Positions 53,823 to 63,460 of a stretch of DNA of 64,000 bases are shown here, piece by piece. Location of the stretch: contig JACRMI010000009.1 in the NCBI GenBank assembly GCA_016215025.1, positions 1 through 64,000 of the forward strand, given 5' to 3'. The notes beneath the pieces were generated by a model, which had not been told where the DNA came from, made no database searches, and saw only the letters and a list, made by a program, of their open reading frames with translations. Both the position numbers and the translations under genes were made by a program. The stretch's first letter is position 1; each line of letters starts with the position of its first letter. The stretch is from Chloroflexota bacterium. Its GTDB lineage: Bacteria > Chloroflexota > Anaerolineae > UBA4142.

Positions 53823-56755
53823 GCCGAACTGGCTTTCCTCGATCCAAGAATCAGATTGCGGACGGTGTTGACCAGCACATCATCTTGGTAAGGTTTGACA
53901 ATATACTCCGATGCGCCCAACTCCAATGCCTTGCGTCGATGCTTTTCCCCGGCGCGCGACGTGAGCATCGCAATCGGAATCTGGCGATACGCTTCTTGTC
54001 CTTTGAGCGTCGCCATGAGTTCGAATCCACCCATGCGCGGCATCTCAATATCGAGCAAGATCAAATCAGGCAGCTCACTCGCACGCTGAATCATTTCCAA
54101 CGCTTCCAATCCATCTTTCGCAGGGACGGGTTGCCAACCGGCGCGCTGAATCAAATTCGCGACCACGCGGCGTACGCTGACAGAATCATCGACGATCATC
54201 ACCGACCAAGCTTTGTGTACACTCGTCGGCGTGTGAATGGGAAGTTGGATGGAAGGCAGCGTTCGCTCTTCAACTTGAACTTGCGGCGTCAAGAGATCCA
54301 TGGGATTGACGATAAGCACGACCGTGCCATCGCCCATGAGCGTTGCGCCCGCTACACCTTGCACCTGGCGCAAGTGATTGCCCAACGTCTTGATGACGAT
54401 TTCACGCCCCGTGAGCAACTGCTCGACGACGAGCGCGATTTGCTCCGTTCCGGTGTTGACAATCAAGACAGGGATGCGCTCCAGACTTGTGTCGGCAGCT
54501 TGCTTGAGATTCATCAACTCGCCCAAGCGATGCACCGGATAAACGCGACCGCTCACGCGCAGCACCGGCTCTGCGCCAACCGTTTCGATCTCTTTGCGCT
54601 CGACGCGCAGAATTTGCGCGACCGAACTTTGTGGAATGGCAAACGTCTCGCCGTTCGTTTTCACGAGCAAGGCACGCATTACGGCGAGCGTCATCGGCAG
54701 GCGAATGACGAACGTGATGCCTTTGCCCGGTTCTGATTTGACGCTGATCGTACCTTTGAGTTTGTGCACATTCGTCTTGACGATGTCGAGACCGACGCCG
54801 CGTCCAGAAACTTCGCTCACCTCGCGCGATGTGCTCAAGCCCGGCAAGAAGATGAGCGAATACAGTTCCTCATTCGACAGCTTCGCCGCATTCGTCTCCG
54901 AAACAAACCCACCGCGAACCGCCGCCGCGCGGAGCAATTGCGGCTCCAGTCCTGCGCCGTCATCGCTGATTTGAATCACGACCTGGCTGCCTTCGTACGA
55001 TGCTTTCAAAACGATTTTGCCGGTCTCTGGCTTGCCCATCACTTGACGCAGCGCCGGCGGTTCGATCCCATGATCGACAGCGTTGCGCAAGAGGTGCAAG
55101 AGCGGGTCTGCCATTTCTTCTAGCACCGTCTTGTCGAGTTCGATGTGTTCGCCTTGCAAAACCAAATCGACAAGCTTGCCTTGGTCGTGCGCTATCGTCC
55201 GCACGGCGCGATGCAAACGCGTGGCCAGCGTCGCGAGCGGGACCATGCGCACGCGCATCAACTTGTCTTGCAACTCGCTGGACAAACGCCCCTGACGAAC
55301 CAGCACGCTATCCAAATCGCCGACGAGCGCGGCAAATTCGGTCGCGACGGTGCGAATGTCCGTTGTGGTTTCGGTCAGCTCGCGGCGCAGGCGATGAAAC
55401 TCGGTATAGCGATCCATTTCGAGTGCGTCGAATTCCGAGAACGTTGGCGAAATTTGCGGCGCAGTTCCAGCGATGACCGACGCCATTGCTCCACCACCCA
55501 ACGTGCTCGCTTCAAATTGCGTTTCGATGTTGGTGGACACTCGGCGCAAACGTTCGCCGCTCGCACGCAAATCTTCCACCATGCGCGCGAAATCGGTCAT
55601 GCGTTGTTCCAACGTCGTGCGCGAGATGGCGACTTCGCTGACAAGCCGCACCAACTCGTCGAGACGTTCAATCGGCGCACGCACAACTTGCCCAGAGAGA
55701 CGCGGCGCGGTTGGCGCAATCCGTTCTGCCGATTCAGGTTCGTTCGCTTGCTCTAGCCCGGCGAGATCGAGTACGGGTCCTTCGGGCAACGGCTCAACTT
55801 TATGAATCGTGACTGGCGACAAATCCGGCTCGACGGCTGGCGCTTGATCGAGCCAGGTCGAATAGCGCGCGTACAACTCCTGCAAGCGACTTTGCATCGT
55901 CGCATCGTCAAATCCACCGGCGATCAAATCTTCCAACGCATCGGACGATGTAAACAAGAGCCGCATCGTGTCCGGCGTGATCGTCATGTCGCCTTCGTAC
56001 AATTGGTCGAGCAAGTCTTCCATGCGATGTGACAATTGCGAGACGACACGCAGACCAACTGCGCCGGCTGCGCCCTTGAGCGTATGTACGCTGCGGCGAA
56101 TGCTTTGCACCAGATTTTTATCGCCCGGCTGCTTTTCGAGTTCCGAGAGATGCGTTCCGATTTGGCGCAAATGGTCTTCTGCTTCGGTGGAAAATGCTTC
56201 GACGAGTTCAGGCGACAAATCGTCATTGCGCGATGTTTCGATGGGTGGCGTCGACGGCTTGGCTTGCGATTCTATTTTCTCTGGTCGCGATGTCGGAATT
56301 GGCGAGGTGTCTTGAGCGACTTGGACCAAGACTTGCTGGACCACCGCCGCATCATCTATTTCGGGCAAGCCATGCAGACGGCGAAAGCCCAACGTGACCT
56401 TCGTCAGCATCGATTTTTCATCCAAGGTCCCAGCCCAAACCGAGTCTAGATATTTTTTGATAAGGGCAATCGTTTCGCGCATGAGCGCGGCGGCTTGATC
56501 GTTCATCGGCAATTGCTCTGCCGCGATTTCTTCCAACGCCTCTTCGAGACTGAACGCGATATGGCTCAAGCCCGCCAAGCCCACCATCGACGCAGCGCCT
56601 TTGATCGTGTGAACGAGACGATGCGTTTCTTCCAACGCTTCGGTTTGATTTGGATTGGCGCGAAGCACATCGATAAATTTCAAGATGGTCGGCAAATAGC
56701 TTTCGGCTTCTTCGATAAATCCTTGTAGAACTTCGCGGTTGACCGTTCTCACCAT
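53819..56755 (-). CDS. cheA: CheA with two HPt domains and a C-terminal receiver
   Basis: A protein of 978 residues. HPt1 has His49 in VHTIKGAASMVGL and HPt2 has His224 in VHTLKGAAGAVGL. A variable linker, a dimerisation helix pair (about 355-480, with an unusual long insert), the kinase domain (N box LLRNAVDHG near 553; GRGVGLDIVKTNVHKL), a CheW-like domain and a receiver with Asp near 900 (LILLDIEMPRMGG) follow. Multiple HPts plus a receiver recall ChpA/FrzE-type systems for surface motility or other outputs. It is coupled to cheB and preceded by a long hairpin after cheR. Confidence 0.94.
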   Translation of the reverse strand: MVRTVNREVLQGFIEEAESYLPTILKFIDVLRANPNQTEALEETHRLVHTIKGAASMVGLAGLSHIAFSLEEALEEIAAEQLPMNDQAAALMRETIALIKKYLDSVWAGTLDEKSMLTKVTLGFRRLHGLPEIDDAAVVQQVLVQVAQDTSPIPTSRPEKIESQAKPSTPPIETSRNDDLSPELVEAFSTEAEDHLRQIGTHLSELEKQPGDKNLVQSIRRSVHTLKGAAGAVGLRVVSQLSHRMEDLLDQLYEGDMTITPDTMRLLFTSSDALEDLIAGGFDDATMQSRLQELYARYSTWLDQAPAVEPDLSPVTIHKVEPLPEGPVLDLAGLEQANEPESAERIAPTAPRLSGQVVRAPIERLDELVRLVSEVAISRTTLEQRMTDFARMVEDLRASGERLRRVSTNIETQFEASTLGGGAMASVIAGTAPQISPTFSEFDALEMDRYTEFHRLRRELTETTTDIRTVATEFAALVGDLDSVLVRQGRLSSELQDKLMRVRMVPLATLATRLHRAVRTIAHDQGKLVDLVLQGEHIELDKTVLEEMADPLLHLLRNAVDHGIEPPALRQVMGKPETGKIVLKASYEGSQVVIQISDDGAGLEPQLLRAAAVRGGFVSETNAAKLSNEELYSLIFLPGLSTSREVSEVSGRGVGLDIVKTNVHKLKGTISVKSEPGKGITFVIRLPMTLAVMRALLVKTNGETFAIPQSSVAQILRVERKEIETVGAEPVLRVSGRVYPVHRLGELMNLKQAADTSLERIPVLIVNTGTEQIALVVEQLLTGREIVIKTLGNHLRQVQGVAGATLMGDGTVVLIVNPMDLLTPQVQVEERTLPSIQLPIHTPTSVHKAWSVMIVDDSVSVRRVVANLIQRAGWQPVPAKDGLEALEMIQRASELPDLILLDIEMPRMGGFELMATLKGQEAYRQIPIAMLTSRAGEKHRRKALELGASEYIVKPYQDDVLVNTVRNLILGSRKASSA

Positions 56756-56781
56756 ACGATTATCTCCGGTAGCATGGACGG

Positions 56782-56854
56782 AGACCCTAAAGGTTTCTTC
56801 GCCTTTTCAAAATACTGATAAAGGTGTCGGTTACGAAAGAAACCTTTAGGGTCT
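56782..56854. other. Long inverted repeat between cheR and cheA
   Basis: AGACCCTAAAGGTTTCTT (56782-56799) and AAGAAACCTTTAGGGTCT (56837-56854) match over 18 bases with a 37-base loop. The right arm contains the cheR stop codon and its last two codons. No T run follows on the minus strand. It may adjust cheR to cheA expression. Confidence 0.8.
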
Positions 56855-57778
56855 ATACGATGTGCGTTGATAAATTAGCGAATCGGGTTGGCGGACGAGT
56901 TGAATGCCCGGTAGTTTTAACCCGACCACTTCGGCGGGAGCGAGAAAGAGAAATCCACCTGGGTTTAAACATTGACACAGCCGCTGCACAACGGCGAGAC
57001 GGCTCTCCAACTCAAAGTACAGTAAAACGTTCTGACAAAAAATCACATCTTGCGCTGAGACCCAGTACGCTGGGTCGATCAAATTGAGATGTCCAAATTG
57101 AGTGACCGCACGCACTGTATCGACGACTTTGTAGTTGCTTGGCACGCCTTTGTCTTCTGACACGACGCGCACATAGCGATTGCGCTGCGCTTCTGGCATG
57201 TATCGAACTTCGCTGGCTTTGTATTGCGCTCGCCGTGCTTTGTCTAACGCGGGCAAGTCGATGTCGGTACCCGTGACCATGAGCTGCCAACTCGTGCGCG
57301 ACATTCCTTTTTCGTCAATGGGCGGCGTGGATGAGAGAAATTCGAGAAACGTCATCGCGAGCGAGTACGCTTCTTGCCCCGCCGCGCAGCCCGCGCTCCA
57401 CATCGTCATTGATGTGACGCCATGCCGACTTTTTTCTTTCGTCAGTTCCGGCAAGACATACCGCGCAAGCGCATCGAATGACGGCACATGTCTGAAAAAA
57501 CTCGTTTCGTTGTTAAGCAACAGCGTGAGTATTTCTGCCCATTCGTCTCCGCCGCGCGAATTGTAGACCACATAGCGATAGTATTCGCTGTAACTCTTGA
57601 TCGCACAGAGACGCATCCGTTCCCAGAGACGCTGACGCAAATAGCGTTGACGGGTTTGCGTAAAGTACAGTCCGCAGCGGTCTTGGATGAACTTTTGCCA
57701 CACCTCGTACTCGGTGGCCGACATGGCAGGTGGGATGGAGTCTGCTGGAAGATTCCAATTTTCTTCCCGATGCTCCAT
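56846..57778 (-). CDS. cheR: Chemoreceptor methyltransferase
   Basis: A protein of 310 residues. The N-terminal helical domain contains YFTQTRQRYLRQRLWERM. The SAM-binding domain has WSAGCAAGQEAYSLAM, where most CheR proteins have GEEPY. Near the C-terminus CQNVLLYF replaces the usual CRNVLIYF, followed by LNPGGFLFLAP. It methylates the MCP encoded next door. AAAGGAG lies at a good distance from ATG at 57778, but only two bases from an in-frame ATG at 57784, so the second is preferred. Confidence 0.9.
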   Translation of the reverse strand: MEHREENWNLPADSIPPAMSATEYEVWQKFIQDRCGLYFTQTRQRYLRQRLWERMRLCAIKSYSEYYRYVVYNSRGGDEWAEILTLLLNNETSFFRHVPSFDALARYVLPELTKEKSRHGVTSMTMWSAGCAAGQEAYSLAMTFLEFLSSTPPIDEKGMSRTSWQLMVTGTDIDLPALDKARRAQYKASEVRYMPEAQRNRYVRVVSEDKGVPSNYKVVDTVRAVTQFGHLNLIDPAYWVSAQDVIFCQNVLLYFELESRLAVVQRLCQCLNPGGFLFLAPAEVVGLKLPGIQLVRQPDSLIYQRTSYRP

Positions 57779-57815
57779 CTCCATTACTCCTTTGGTCGCT
57801 TGTCGAAGAGAACTC

Positions 57816-57860
57816 GTAGCATAGCCGCTTGTCGGCTTCGCCCACGAGGGGCTATGCTAC
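57816..57860. repeat. Palindromic repeat family B
   Basis: GTAGCATAGCCGCTTGT at the left and ACGAGGGGCTATGCTAC at the right bound 45 bases between the MCP stop and the cheR start. Confidence 0.8.
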
Positions 57861-57875
57861 TTCTCCGACAACCTG

Positions 57876-60800
57876 CTAGTTCTGGGAAGGCGTCGGCAGC
57901 TTGAACGTGCTCACCGAAGAGCGGAGGTCTTCCGCCAACACGGCGAGATTGTTGATCGATACGGCCGCTTGCTTGGTGCCAGCCGCCGTTTGCTGCGTCA
58001 CCTGCGAAATGTCGGTCATGGATTGCGACAGAGTTTCCGCGCCGCGTGCTTGTTGCTTGGACGCGAGTGAAATCGATTGAATCAATTCTGCCAAGCGTGA
58101 CGACACACCTTCGATTTCGGAAAGAGCTTGCCCCGCTTGATTCGCCAGTTTCGATCCTTCCACCACTTCGCGCGTGCTGTCTTCCATAGCCGCGACCGTC
58201 TCGTTGGTTTCACCCTGGATCGTCTTGACCAGTGTTTCGATTTGGCGCGTCGCACTGGTAGAACGTTCTGCCAGCCGCTCAACTTCTTCCGCGACGATGG
58301 CGAAACCACGTCCGGCTTCACCTGCCATTGCCGCTTGGATGGAAGCATTGAGTGCCAGGATGCTGGTGCGGTCGGCAATGTCGTCGATGAGGCGCACGAT
58401 TTCAGAAATTTCCTGCGACGATTCACCAAGGCGCTTGATACGTTTTGAAGTCTCTTGCACTTGATCGCGGATACGGTTCATAGCGCCCATGGTTTCCTGC
58501 ACCGCTTGCGTGCCGCGCTTGGCGTTGTTCAGAGCTTGTTCAGCCACCGTATTGGATAAGATGGCGTTATCGGATACTTGTTGAATCGAGACCGCCATTT
58601 CTTCCAACGCGGCGGACGTATCGACAATTTGTTGGGCTTGCGTTTCCGAACCTTGGGCCAGATGTTCAGCCGTGGTTTGAATTTCGCCCGCCGCCGAGCT
58701 CACTTGCAGGGTTGTATCTTGCACACGACTGATGATCTGACGCAGTTGGGCAATCATGTAATTGAATGCGTCGGCGATAGCACCGGTCATTTCCGCCGTG
58801 ACGGTCGCTTCTTTCGACAAGTCGCCTGCCGCCACGCCGGACACTTCGTCCAGTAGGGACATGATGGAGTTTTGGATCGATTCACGTTGTTCACGGGATT
58901 GGATCAGCGTAAGGGTATTGTCCAACATAGCGTTCAGCGAAGTCGCCATCGTGCCCAATTCGTCAGTGGAGAGGACGGGAGTACGAGCGCCAAATTCACC
59001 GATACCGATTTGGCTGAACAGTCGCATGATCGCGTTGATTTGCCGCACAAGGGCACGCGCCAAAAAGTAGGCGGCGACGACAACGAGGAGGATGGCGAAA
59101 ACGACAAGCCCTATGGTCGTGAGCGCCATCGTCTGAACGGGCGCAAGAATTTCTGCCGCGTCCACTTCGGCGATCACCGCAAGCGCGATACCTTCAGGAT
59201 GAATGGGCGTTGGAGCGTTCAGCACATACGGCGACCATACGGACAATACATCGACACCACGATAGTCTTTGATTTGCTGATAACCCGACTTGCCAGCGAG
59301 CGCCGATTGCGAAGCAATCGTATCCACTTTAAACTTTGGCTCCAAAATTGTTGAGGTGACACCCAGGTCTTTGGCAAAACGCGAGTTGGAATAGAACAGC
59401 TTGTCCGAACTGACGAGGTAGGTTTCACCGGTATTACCGAGACCGGTTCGTTCCTGCATCAACGCCGAGAGTTCGTCCAAGTTGAGCTGAACAGTCACAA
59501 TCAAGTCAACTTCGCCCGTGGCGGCATTGAGGATAGGAGACCCCAAGAAAGCGGCAGGTTCAGCGTTGGAAGGTGCATAGCGCTCGACGTTCGAAATTTG
59601 GAGGGTCTTGGTCTTGATAATGTCGTCGATCAATTTGCCATGGTTGGTGGCTTTGTAAATACCGGTGAGGAGATTCGTATAAAGGTCTGATTCTTTCGCA
59701 ACCGAGAAAAACATATAGCCATCTGGCGAGAACAACATGATGTCATGATACGCATAGCGCTCTTTCATTTGGGTCACGATGTCTTTTTGTTGTCCTGCCG
59801 GCGTCGGAGCCATCAATTCGGCGACGCTTTCGGTTGAGATAATCGCCCAATTGAGATTGAGGAATTGCAGTGGGTACGCTGTCGCAACTTCGTATGCACC
59901 AGTGGAACCCACTTCAAAGTCGGTGACGGCTTTGCCGGCGAGCGCATCGGTGGTATAGTTTTTGTCGGGACGTTCATCGCCAATCTTACCAGTTTTGACG
60001 ACACGATCTGATCGATAAACCAGCTTGTCGCCGACCTTACCAGCCAAGTACGTTTCACCGGTTTTGCCAAAGCCCGTGCGGTCTTGGACAATGGCGTTCA
60101 AGGTTGATATGGGCAAACGATAAGCGAGAATACCCACTTGCGTGTTTCCATCATAGATGGGTGCGCCAATGAACAATGCATACTCATTTCCGTACAGCGC
60201 AAGGTCGGCAATCCATGCCTTGTCCGGTGGAACTGATTTGAGTTGTTGATACAGTTTAGCCAAGCCGCTGTCCTTGAACGCACCGGTCGTCAGGTTCGTG
60301 GCGAATGCGTCATCCTTATTCACGCTGTAGACAACGTTTCCATCGCGGTCGATCAAATACGCATCTTGAAAACCATGGAGCTTGACATAGCCCGCGAAAA
60401 AATTGTGTTGGGCGCGATGCTCCTTGGTGTAATCGCTGCTATCGGCGGCGTCTTCCAATGCGGCTTTGCCAAGATACAAACCGCGCACACGACTAGCACC
60501 CATCGATCGGAACCCAGATGCCAAAAGACTTGTGCCCCGCGTTATATCGGGATCACTCGCCACATCCAACGCATCGGCTTGCCACACCTTGAACGCATCG
60601 AGAATGCGCGCGCGTTTGAGTTGGGTTAGCGAACCCAGCGCACTGAACGCGTCCTGAGAAGTCTGATAAAGGTTCTGACTAATATTTTGAAGATCCCTGC
60701 GGCGTACGTCAAAGTAATCCGTTACGCTTTTGGTTTTAATCGTTTCTACCGCGCGCAGACGGTTGAATGCTTCTTCCGTCAACGAATTCGCAGCAGTTGT

Positions 60801-60944
60801 GTAGCTGACAATACCCAGGATGACCAGGATTGGGATTGACAGCAACAAGAACGCGCCGAGAAGCTTGTTGCGAATACTGTCCGCAAAGAATCGGACTAGG
60901 CGGGAATTGGTAATTCGCCCCCACAACCCTTTTTTCTCTTCCAT
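57876..60944 (-). CDS. Methyl-accepting chemotaxis protein with large Cache sensor region
   Basis: A protein of 1022 residues. The first TM is near 28-48. The large extracytoplasmic region contains two Cache-type parts, the second with [19 protein letters not shown] and [16 protein letters not shown] second TM (about 605-627), HAMP (about 628-680) and a long signalling domain follow, whose tip reads [19 protein letters not shown] near 881. The sensor region is clearly related to that of the cyclase at 5494. It is the only MCP in the window and presumably feeds the adjacent CheA. No CheR-tethering pentapeptide is seen at the end (KLPTPSQN). Confidence 0.95.
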   Translation of the reverse strand: MEEKKGLWGRITNSRLVRFFADSIRNKLLGAFLLLSIPILVILGIVSYTTAANSLTEEAFNRLRAVETIKTKSVTDYFDVRRRDLQNISQNLYQTSQDAFSALGSLTQLKRARILDAFKVWQADALDVASDPDITRGTSLLASGFRSMGASRVRGLYLGKAALEDAADSSDYTKEHRAQHNFFAGYVKLHGFQDAYLIDRDGNVVYSVNKDDAFATNLTTGAFKDSGLAKLYQQLKSVPPDKAWIADLALYGNEYALFIGAPIYDGNTQVGILAYRLPISTLNAIVQDRTGFGKTGETYLAGKVGDKLVYRSDRVVKTGKIGDERPDKNYTTDALAGKAVTDFEVGSTGAYEVATAYPLQFLNLNWAIISTESVAELMAPTPAGQQKDIVTQMKERYAYHDIMLFSPDGYMFFSVAKESDLYTNLLTGIYKATNHGKLIDDIIKTKTLQISNVERYAPSNAEPAAFLGSPILNAATGEVDLIVTVQLNLDELSALMQERTGLGNTGETYLVSSDKLFYSNSRFAKDLGVTSTILEPKFKVDTIASQSALAGKSGYQQIKDYRGVDVLSVWSPYVLNAPTPIHPEGIALAVIAEVDAAEILAPVQTMALTTIGLVVFAILLVVVAAYFLARALVRQINAIMRLFSQIGIGEFGARTPVLSTDELGTMATSLNAMLDNTLTLIQSREQRESIQNSIMSLLDEVSGVAAGDLSKEATVTAEMTGAIADAFNYMIAQLRQIISRVQDTTLQVSSAAGEIQTTAEHLAQGSETQAQQIVDTSAALEEMAVSIQQVSDNAILSNTVAEQALNNAKRGTQAVQETMGAMNRIRDQVQETSKRIKRLGESSQEISEIVRLIDDIADRTSILALNASIQAAMAGEAGRGFAIVAEEVERLAERSTSATRQIETLVKTIQGETNETVAAMEDSTREVVEGSKLANQAGQALSEIEGVSSRLAELIQSISLASKQQARGAETLSQSMTDISQVTQQTAAGTKQAAVSINNLAVLAEDLRSSVSTFKLPTPSQN

Positions 60945-61004
60945 GACTCATATCTCCTTTGAGCAGTTGCTTACCCAACCCCCACCCCCGCGCTTCGCGC
61001 TCTC

Positions 61005-61068
61005 CCACCCCTCTCCTGATTTGAACCGCAAAATCAGGAGAGGGGGAGGGGGATGGGGGGATGGGTGA
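61005..61068. repeat. C/G-rich hairpin and G-run tract before the MCP gene
   Basis: CTCTCCTGATTT (61011-61022) pairs with AAATCAGGAGAG (61031-61042). It is followed on the plus strand by four G runs (about 61043-61066: G5, G5, G6, G3 with one- or two-base spacers) and mirrored by C runs to the left. It is non-coding and sits in the gap between cheW and the MCP start. Confidence 0.75.
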
Positions 61069-61077
61069 GGTGAACAG

Positions 61078-62097
61078 TTATGCGATTTCAAACCGGCGTA
61101 TCTCTGGCGAGAGCAATAATTTATCGAAGTCCAACACAACGATCATGCGTCCTTCATGTTCATAGATACCTTGCAAATATGGCGCAATCCGATCTTCAAT
61201 CGTTGCGGTCGGCGGCTTGATTTGATCGATCATCAGAGTCCGCACACCGACCACCCCATCGACGTACATACCAATCGTCACTTCGGCGGAGCGCGTCTGC
61301 GCCATCAAAACGCGCGCGGTGGGGACATAACCCGCTTGCCCCAGACCGAGAAAAGCGCGGAGGTCCACCATCGAAACAATATCGCCGCGCAAGTTGGTGA
61401 CACCCATCACCCAATCCGGCAGGTTCGGCACCATTGTGACGTCGGGCGGGCGTCCGATCTCGATGACGTTGCTCAACGCCGTGCCATACTCCGTCCCTTT
61501 GATCGAAAAAATAATGTATTGCAGAGTTCTGCCGACAGCGTTAGAAAGAGTCGCCGATTCAGATTGAGTCGTGGCGGCAACATTCGGTGACCCTTCAAAA
61601 CTTGCATCGATGTTTTCAATCAACGTCTCAAGCACTGTGTTGGATTCGATTGGAGGTTCGACTTGGGGCGATACTTGTGCCGACGGTTCCAATGTTTCGG
61701 GTGGTACATTCAATTCAGGAGGTATCGCATCGGAATCTTGCACTAACGATTGAAGCAGCGCATCAATCTCAACATCAGAGGCAGCAGATGAATCGAGAAT
61801 GGGCAATTCGATTTCTGGGATATTCGTCGGATCGGGGACAGCTACATCACGCTCCGCTGTTTTTTTGCGACGCCGAGCACTCTTGGCAGTTTTAGGTTTC
61901 GTAGAGCCTGAAGGTTTGGTTATCTTGGCAATGGTGGCGGCAAGCCACGAGGGAACGACTGCTTGCGTTTGATCACCGTCGACAGATTCCGGCTGAACGG
62001 ACTGCGCTGAATCACGCTCTACGATCTCGTCGTCCATCACATCGGCTAATGGGTCGTGCGTAAAACTATGAATGGTTTTCTGTTTATCTTTACCCAT
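61078..62097 (-). CDS. cheW: CheW with long acidic N-terminal extension
   Basis: A protein of 339 residues. The first 185 are charged and low in complexity, with a Lys/Arg-rich patch (TKPKTAKSARRRKKT) and Glu/Pro-rich parts. The CheW domain occupies about 190-335, with LQYIIFSIKGTEYG, DWVMGVTNLRGDIVSMVDLR and MIVVLDFDKLL. Typical CheW proteins are half this length. Its ATG overlaps the end of the ParA-type gene by 8 bases, so the two are made together. The extension could contact ParA or the pole. Confidence 0.88.
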   Translation of the reverse strand: MGKDKQKTIHSFTHDPLADVMDDEIVERDSAQSVQPESVDGDQTQAVVPSWLAATIAKITKPSGSTKPKTAKSARRRKKTAERDVAVPDPTNIPEIELPILDSSAASDVEIDALLQSLVQDSDAIPPELNVPPETLEPSAQVSPQVEPPIESNTVLETLIENIDASFEGSPNVAATTQSESATLSNAVGRTLQYIIFSIKGTEYGTALSNVIEIGRPPDVTMVPNLPDWVMGVTNLRGDIVSMVDLRAFLGLGQAGYVPTARVLMAQTRSAEVTIGMYVDGVVGVRTLMIDQIKPPTATIEDRIAPYLQGIYEHEGRMIVVLDFDKLLLSPEIRRFEIA

Positions 62098-62845
62098 TGT
62101 TCGCAACCCTCTCCACTAGTCGCGCATAATCGAGCGCACCGGCGCTCGTCGGCGCATATTCGTAAATGCTTTTCTGATGTCCTGGAGCCTCAGCCAGCTT
62201 GACGTTCATTCGAATGGGATCGGCAATCTGTCCTGCAAAATGGCGCTGCAAAGTTTCTAGCGTTTCGGCGTCTTTACGCAGGCGATGATCGTAAAAGGTG
62301 GGAACGATGAGTGACAGACTCAAGCAATGTTCTTGCATTCGACCAATCGATTTGAGAGTTTGCACAACTTGGCGCGTGCCGACGAGTGCGAGATAATTCA
62401 TCGCGACGGGAACAATGACTTCTTCAGTATATCGCAGCGCGCTTTCGCCGAGAAGATTGGCGGACGGTGAATAATCGAGGATCACATAGTCGTAGCCCTC
62501 TTGCAGCGACTGGAGGCGCTCGACAAACATTTGATACGCGGCATTCCGATTGCCCATCTTCCAGAATTCACCCTCGGCTTCGAGGAGACTGGCATCACTC
62601 GGAACAATGTCGAGCCGCTGGCGTGCGTTGACAATGCATTGACGCGGCTCGACCATTTTGAGCAACAAGTGCTTCATCGAATACAAAGCGCCGACTCCGA
62701 GATAAGTCGCGAGACTACCTTGCGCGTCAATGTCTACGCACAGTACCCGCGCACCACGCAGAGCCAAGCCCGCTCCAAGATTTACGACGGTGGTCGTTTT
62801 AGCAGTCCCACCTTTATAATTCAGCACTCCGATAATTCGGCACAT
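62090..62845 (-). CDS. ParA/Soj-family ATPase in the chemosensory cluster
   Basis: A protein of 251 residues with the deviant Walker A of the ParA/MinD group (YKGGTAKTT, Lys11 and Lys16), the second motif VLCVDIDAQGSLATYLG and VILDYSPSANLLGE. There is no ParB gene or parS-like site nearby. ParA proteins inside che operons (ParC, PpfA) position chemosensory arrays in the cell. ATG at 62845 is preceded by GGTGA; GTG 62854 and TTG 62857 are in frame upstream. Confidence 0.9.
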   Translation of the reverse strand: MCRIIGVLNYKGGTAKTTTVVNLGAGLALRGARVLCVDIDAQGSLATYLGVGALYSMKHLLLKMVEPRQCIVNARQRLDIVPSDASLLEAEGEFWKMGNRNAAYQMFVERLQSLQEGYDYVILDYSPSANLLGESALRYTEEVIVPVAMNYLALVGTRQVVQTLKSIGRMQEHCLSLSLIVPTFYDHRLRKDAETLETLQRHFAGQIADPIRMNVKLAEAPGHQKSIYEYAPTSAGALDYARLVERVANNG

Positions 62846-62926
62846 GGATTTCACCAATGGTCATCACTCGATCTCGATGCAACCCAATCGAGCAAAGTTG
62901 TCTCAGAACCCGTCTCAAACGTATCC

Positions 62927-62959
62927 GTAGCATCGCACGCGCACAGGGCGCTATGCTAC
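62927..62959. repeat. Palindromic repeat family B, short copy
   Basis: GTAGCATCGC at the left and GCTATGCTAC at the right, 33 bases, between the cheY-like stop and the ParA start. Confidence 0.7.
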
Positions 62960-62974
62960 TTGTCCGTCAGCATG

Positions 62975-63340
62975 TTACAAAAGTTTGGCGACGTTGGAGA
63001 GTAAATCAGCATCGGCAAAGGGCTTGGTCATGTACTCATCTGCGCCTTGCTTGAGTCCCCAAAAGCGATCGGCGTCCTGGGTCTTACTAGTCAAAAGGAG
63101 AATCTTGATATCCTTGGTATCGGGGGCAGTCTTGAGTTGACGGCAAACTTGAAAGCCATTCATTTTGGGCAAGATGACATCCAACACCATCACCTTCGGA
63201 TGTTCGTGCATAGCTTTTTGCAAAGCTTCTTCGCCATCGACAGCCGTCACCACGCGATAACCCTTGTCTTTCAAGGGTGTCGAGATCAATTTCAAATCCG
63301 TGGGACTGTCATCGACGACAAGGATCGTTTCGGTTGGCAT
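62975..63340 (-). CDS. cheY: CheY-like single-domain response regulator
   Basis: A protein of 121 residues consisting of one receiver domain: acidic pair Asp10-Asp11, phospho-acceptor Asp54 in MVLDVILPKMNG, Thr84 and Lys106. ATG at 63340 follows GGAGGAAC. It is the likely phosphate acceptor of the neighbouring CheA. Its sequence (ILLTSKTQDADRFWGLKQGADEY around the switch) resembles PilG/PilH-type receivers of type IV pilus systems as much as flagellar CheY, so the output is open. Confidence 0.92.
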   Translation of the reverse strand: MPTETILVVDDSPTDLKLISTPLKDKGYRVVTAVDGEEALQKAMHEHPKVMVLDVILPKMNGFQVCRQLKTAPDTKDIKILLLTSKTQDADRFWGLKQGADEYMTKPFADADLLSNVAKLL

Positions 63341-63402
63341 TTTGTTCCTCCATGGGATTGTCAACAAAGGATTGGGGACATTCGGTTATTTCATACGATC
63401 AG

Positions 63403-63458
63403 ATAATGGGAGCTTTGGCTCCCACACCAATTTAGGCATGGGAGCCGTTCGGCTAGCC
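63403..63458. repeat. Palindromic repeat family C
   Basis: On the minus strand it reads CTAGCCGAACGGCTCCCATGCC, then GTGGGAGCC and a small GGGAGC/GCTCCC hairpin. It is a relative of the unit at 28013-28077 and lies just after the stop of the edge gene. Confidence 0.65.
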
Positions 63459-63460
63459 TT

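Noticed and set aside
53780-54736. Plus-strand open frame of 318 codons
   Set aside because: It is antisense to cheA and cheB, rich in Arg, His and Gln, with no motif or ribosome binding site.
62090-62845. ParA gene as sign of a plasmid or chromosome partition locus
   Set aside because: No ParB, no parS-like repeats, and it is translationally coupled to cheW inside a che cluster.
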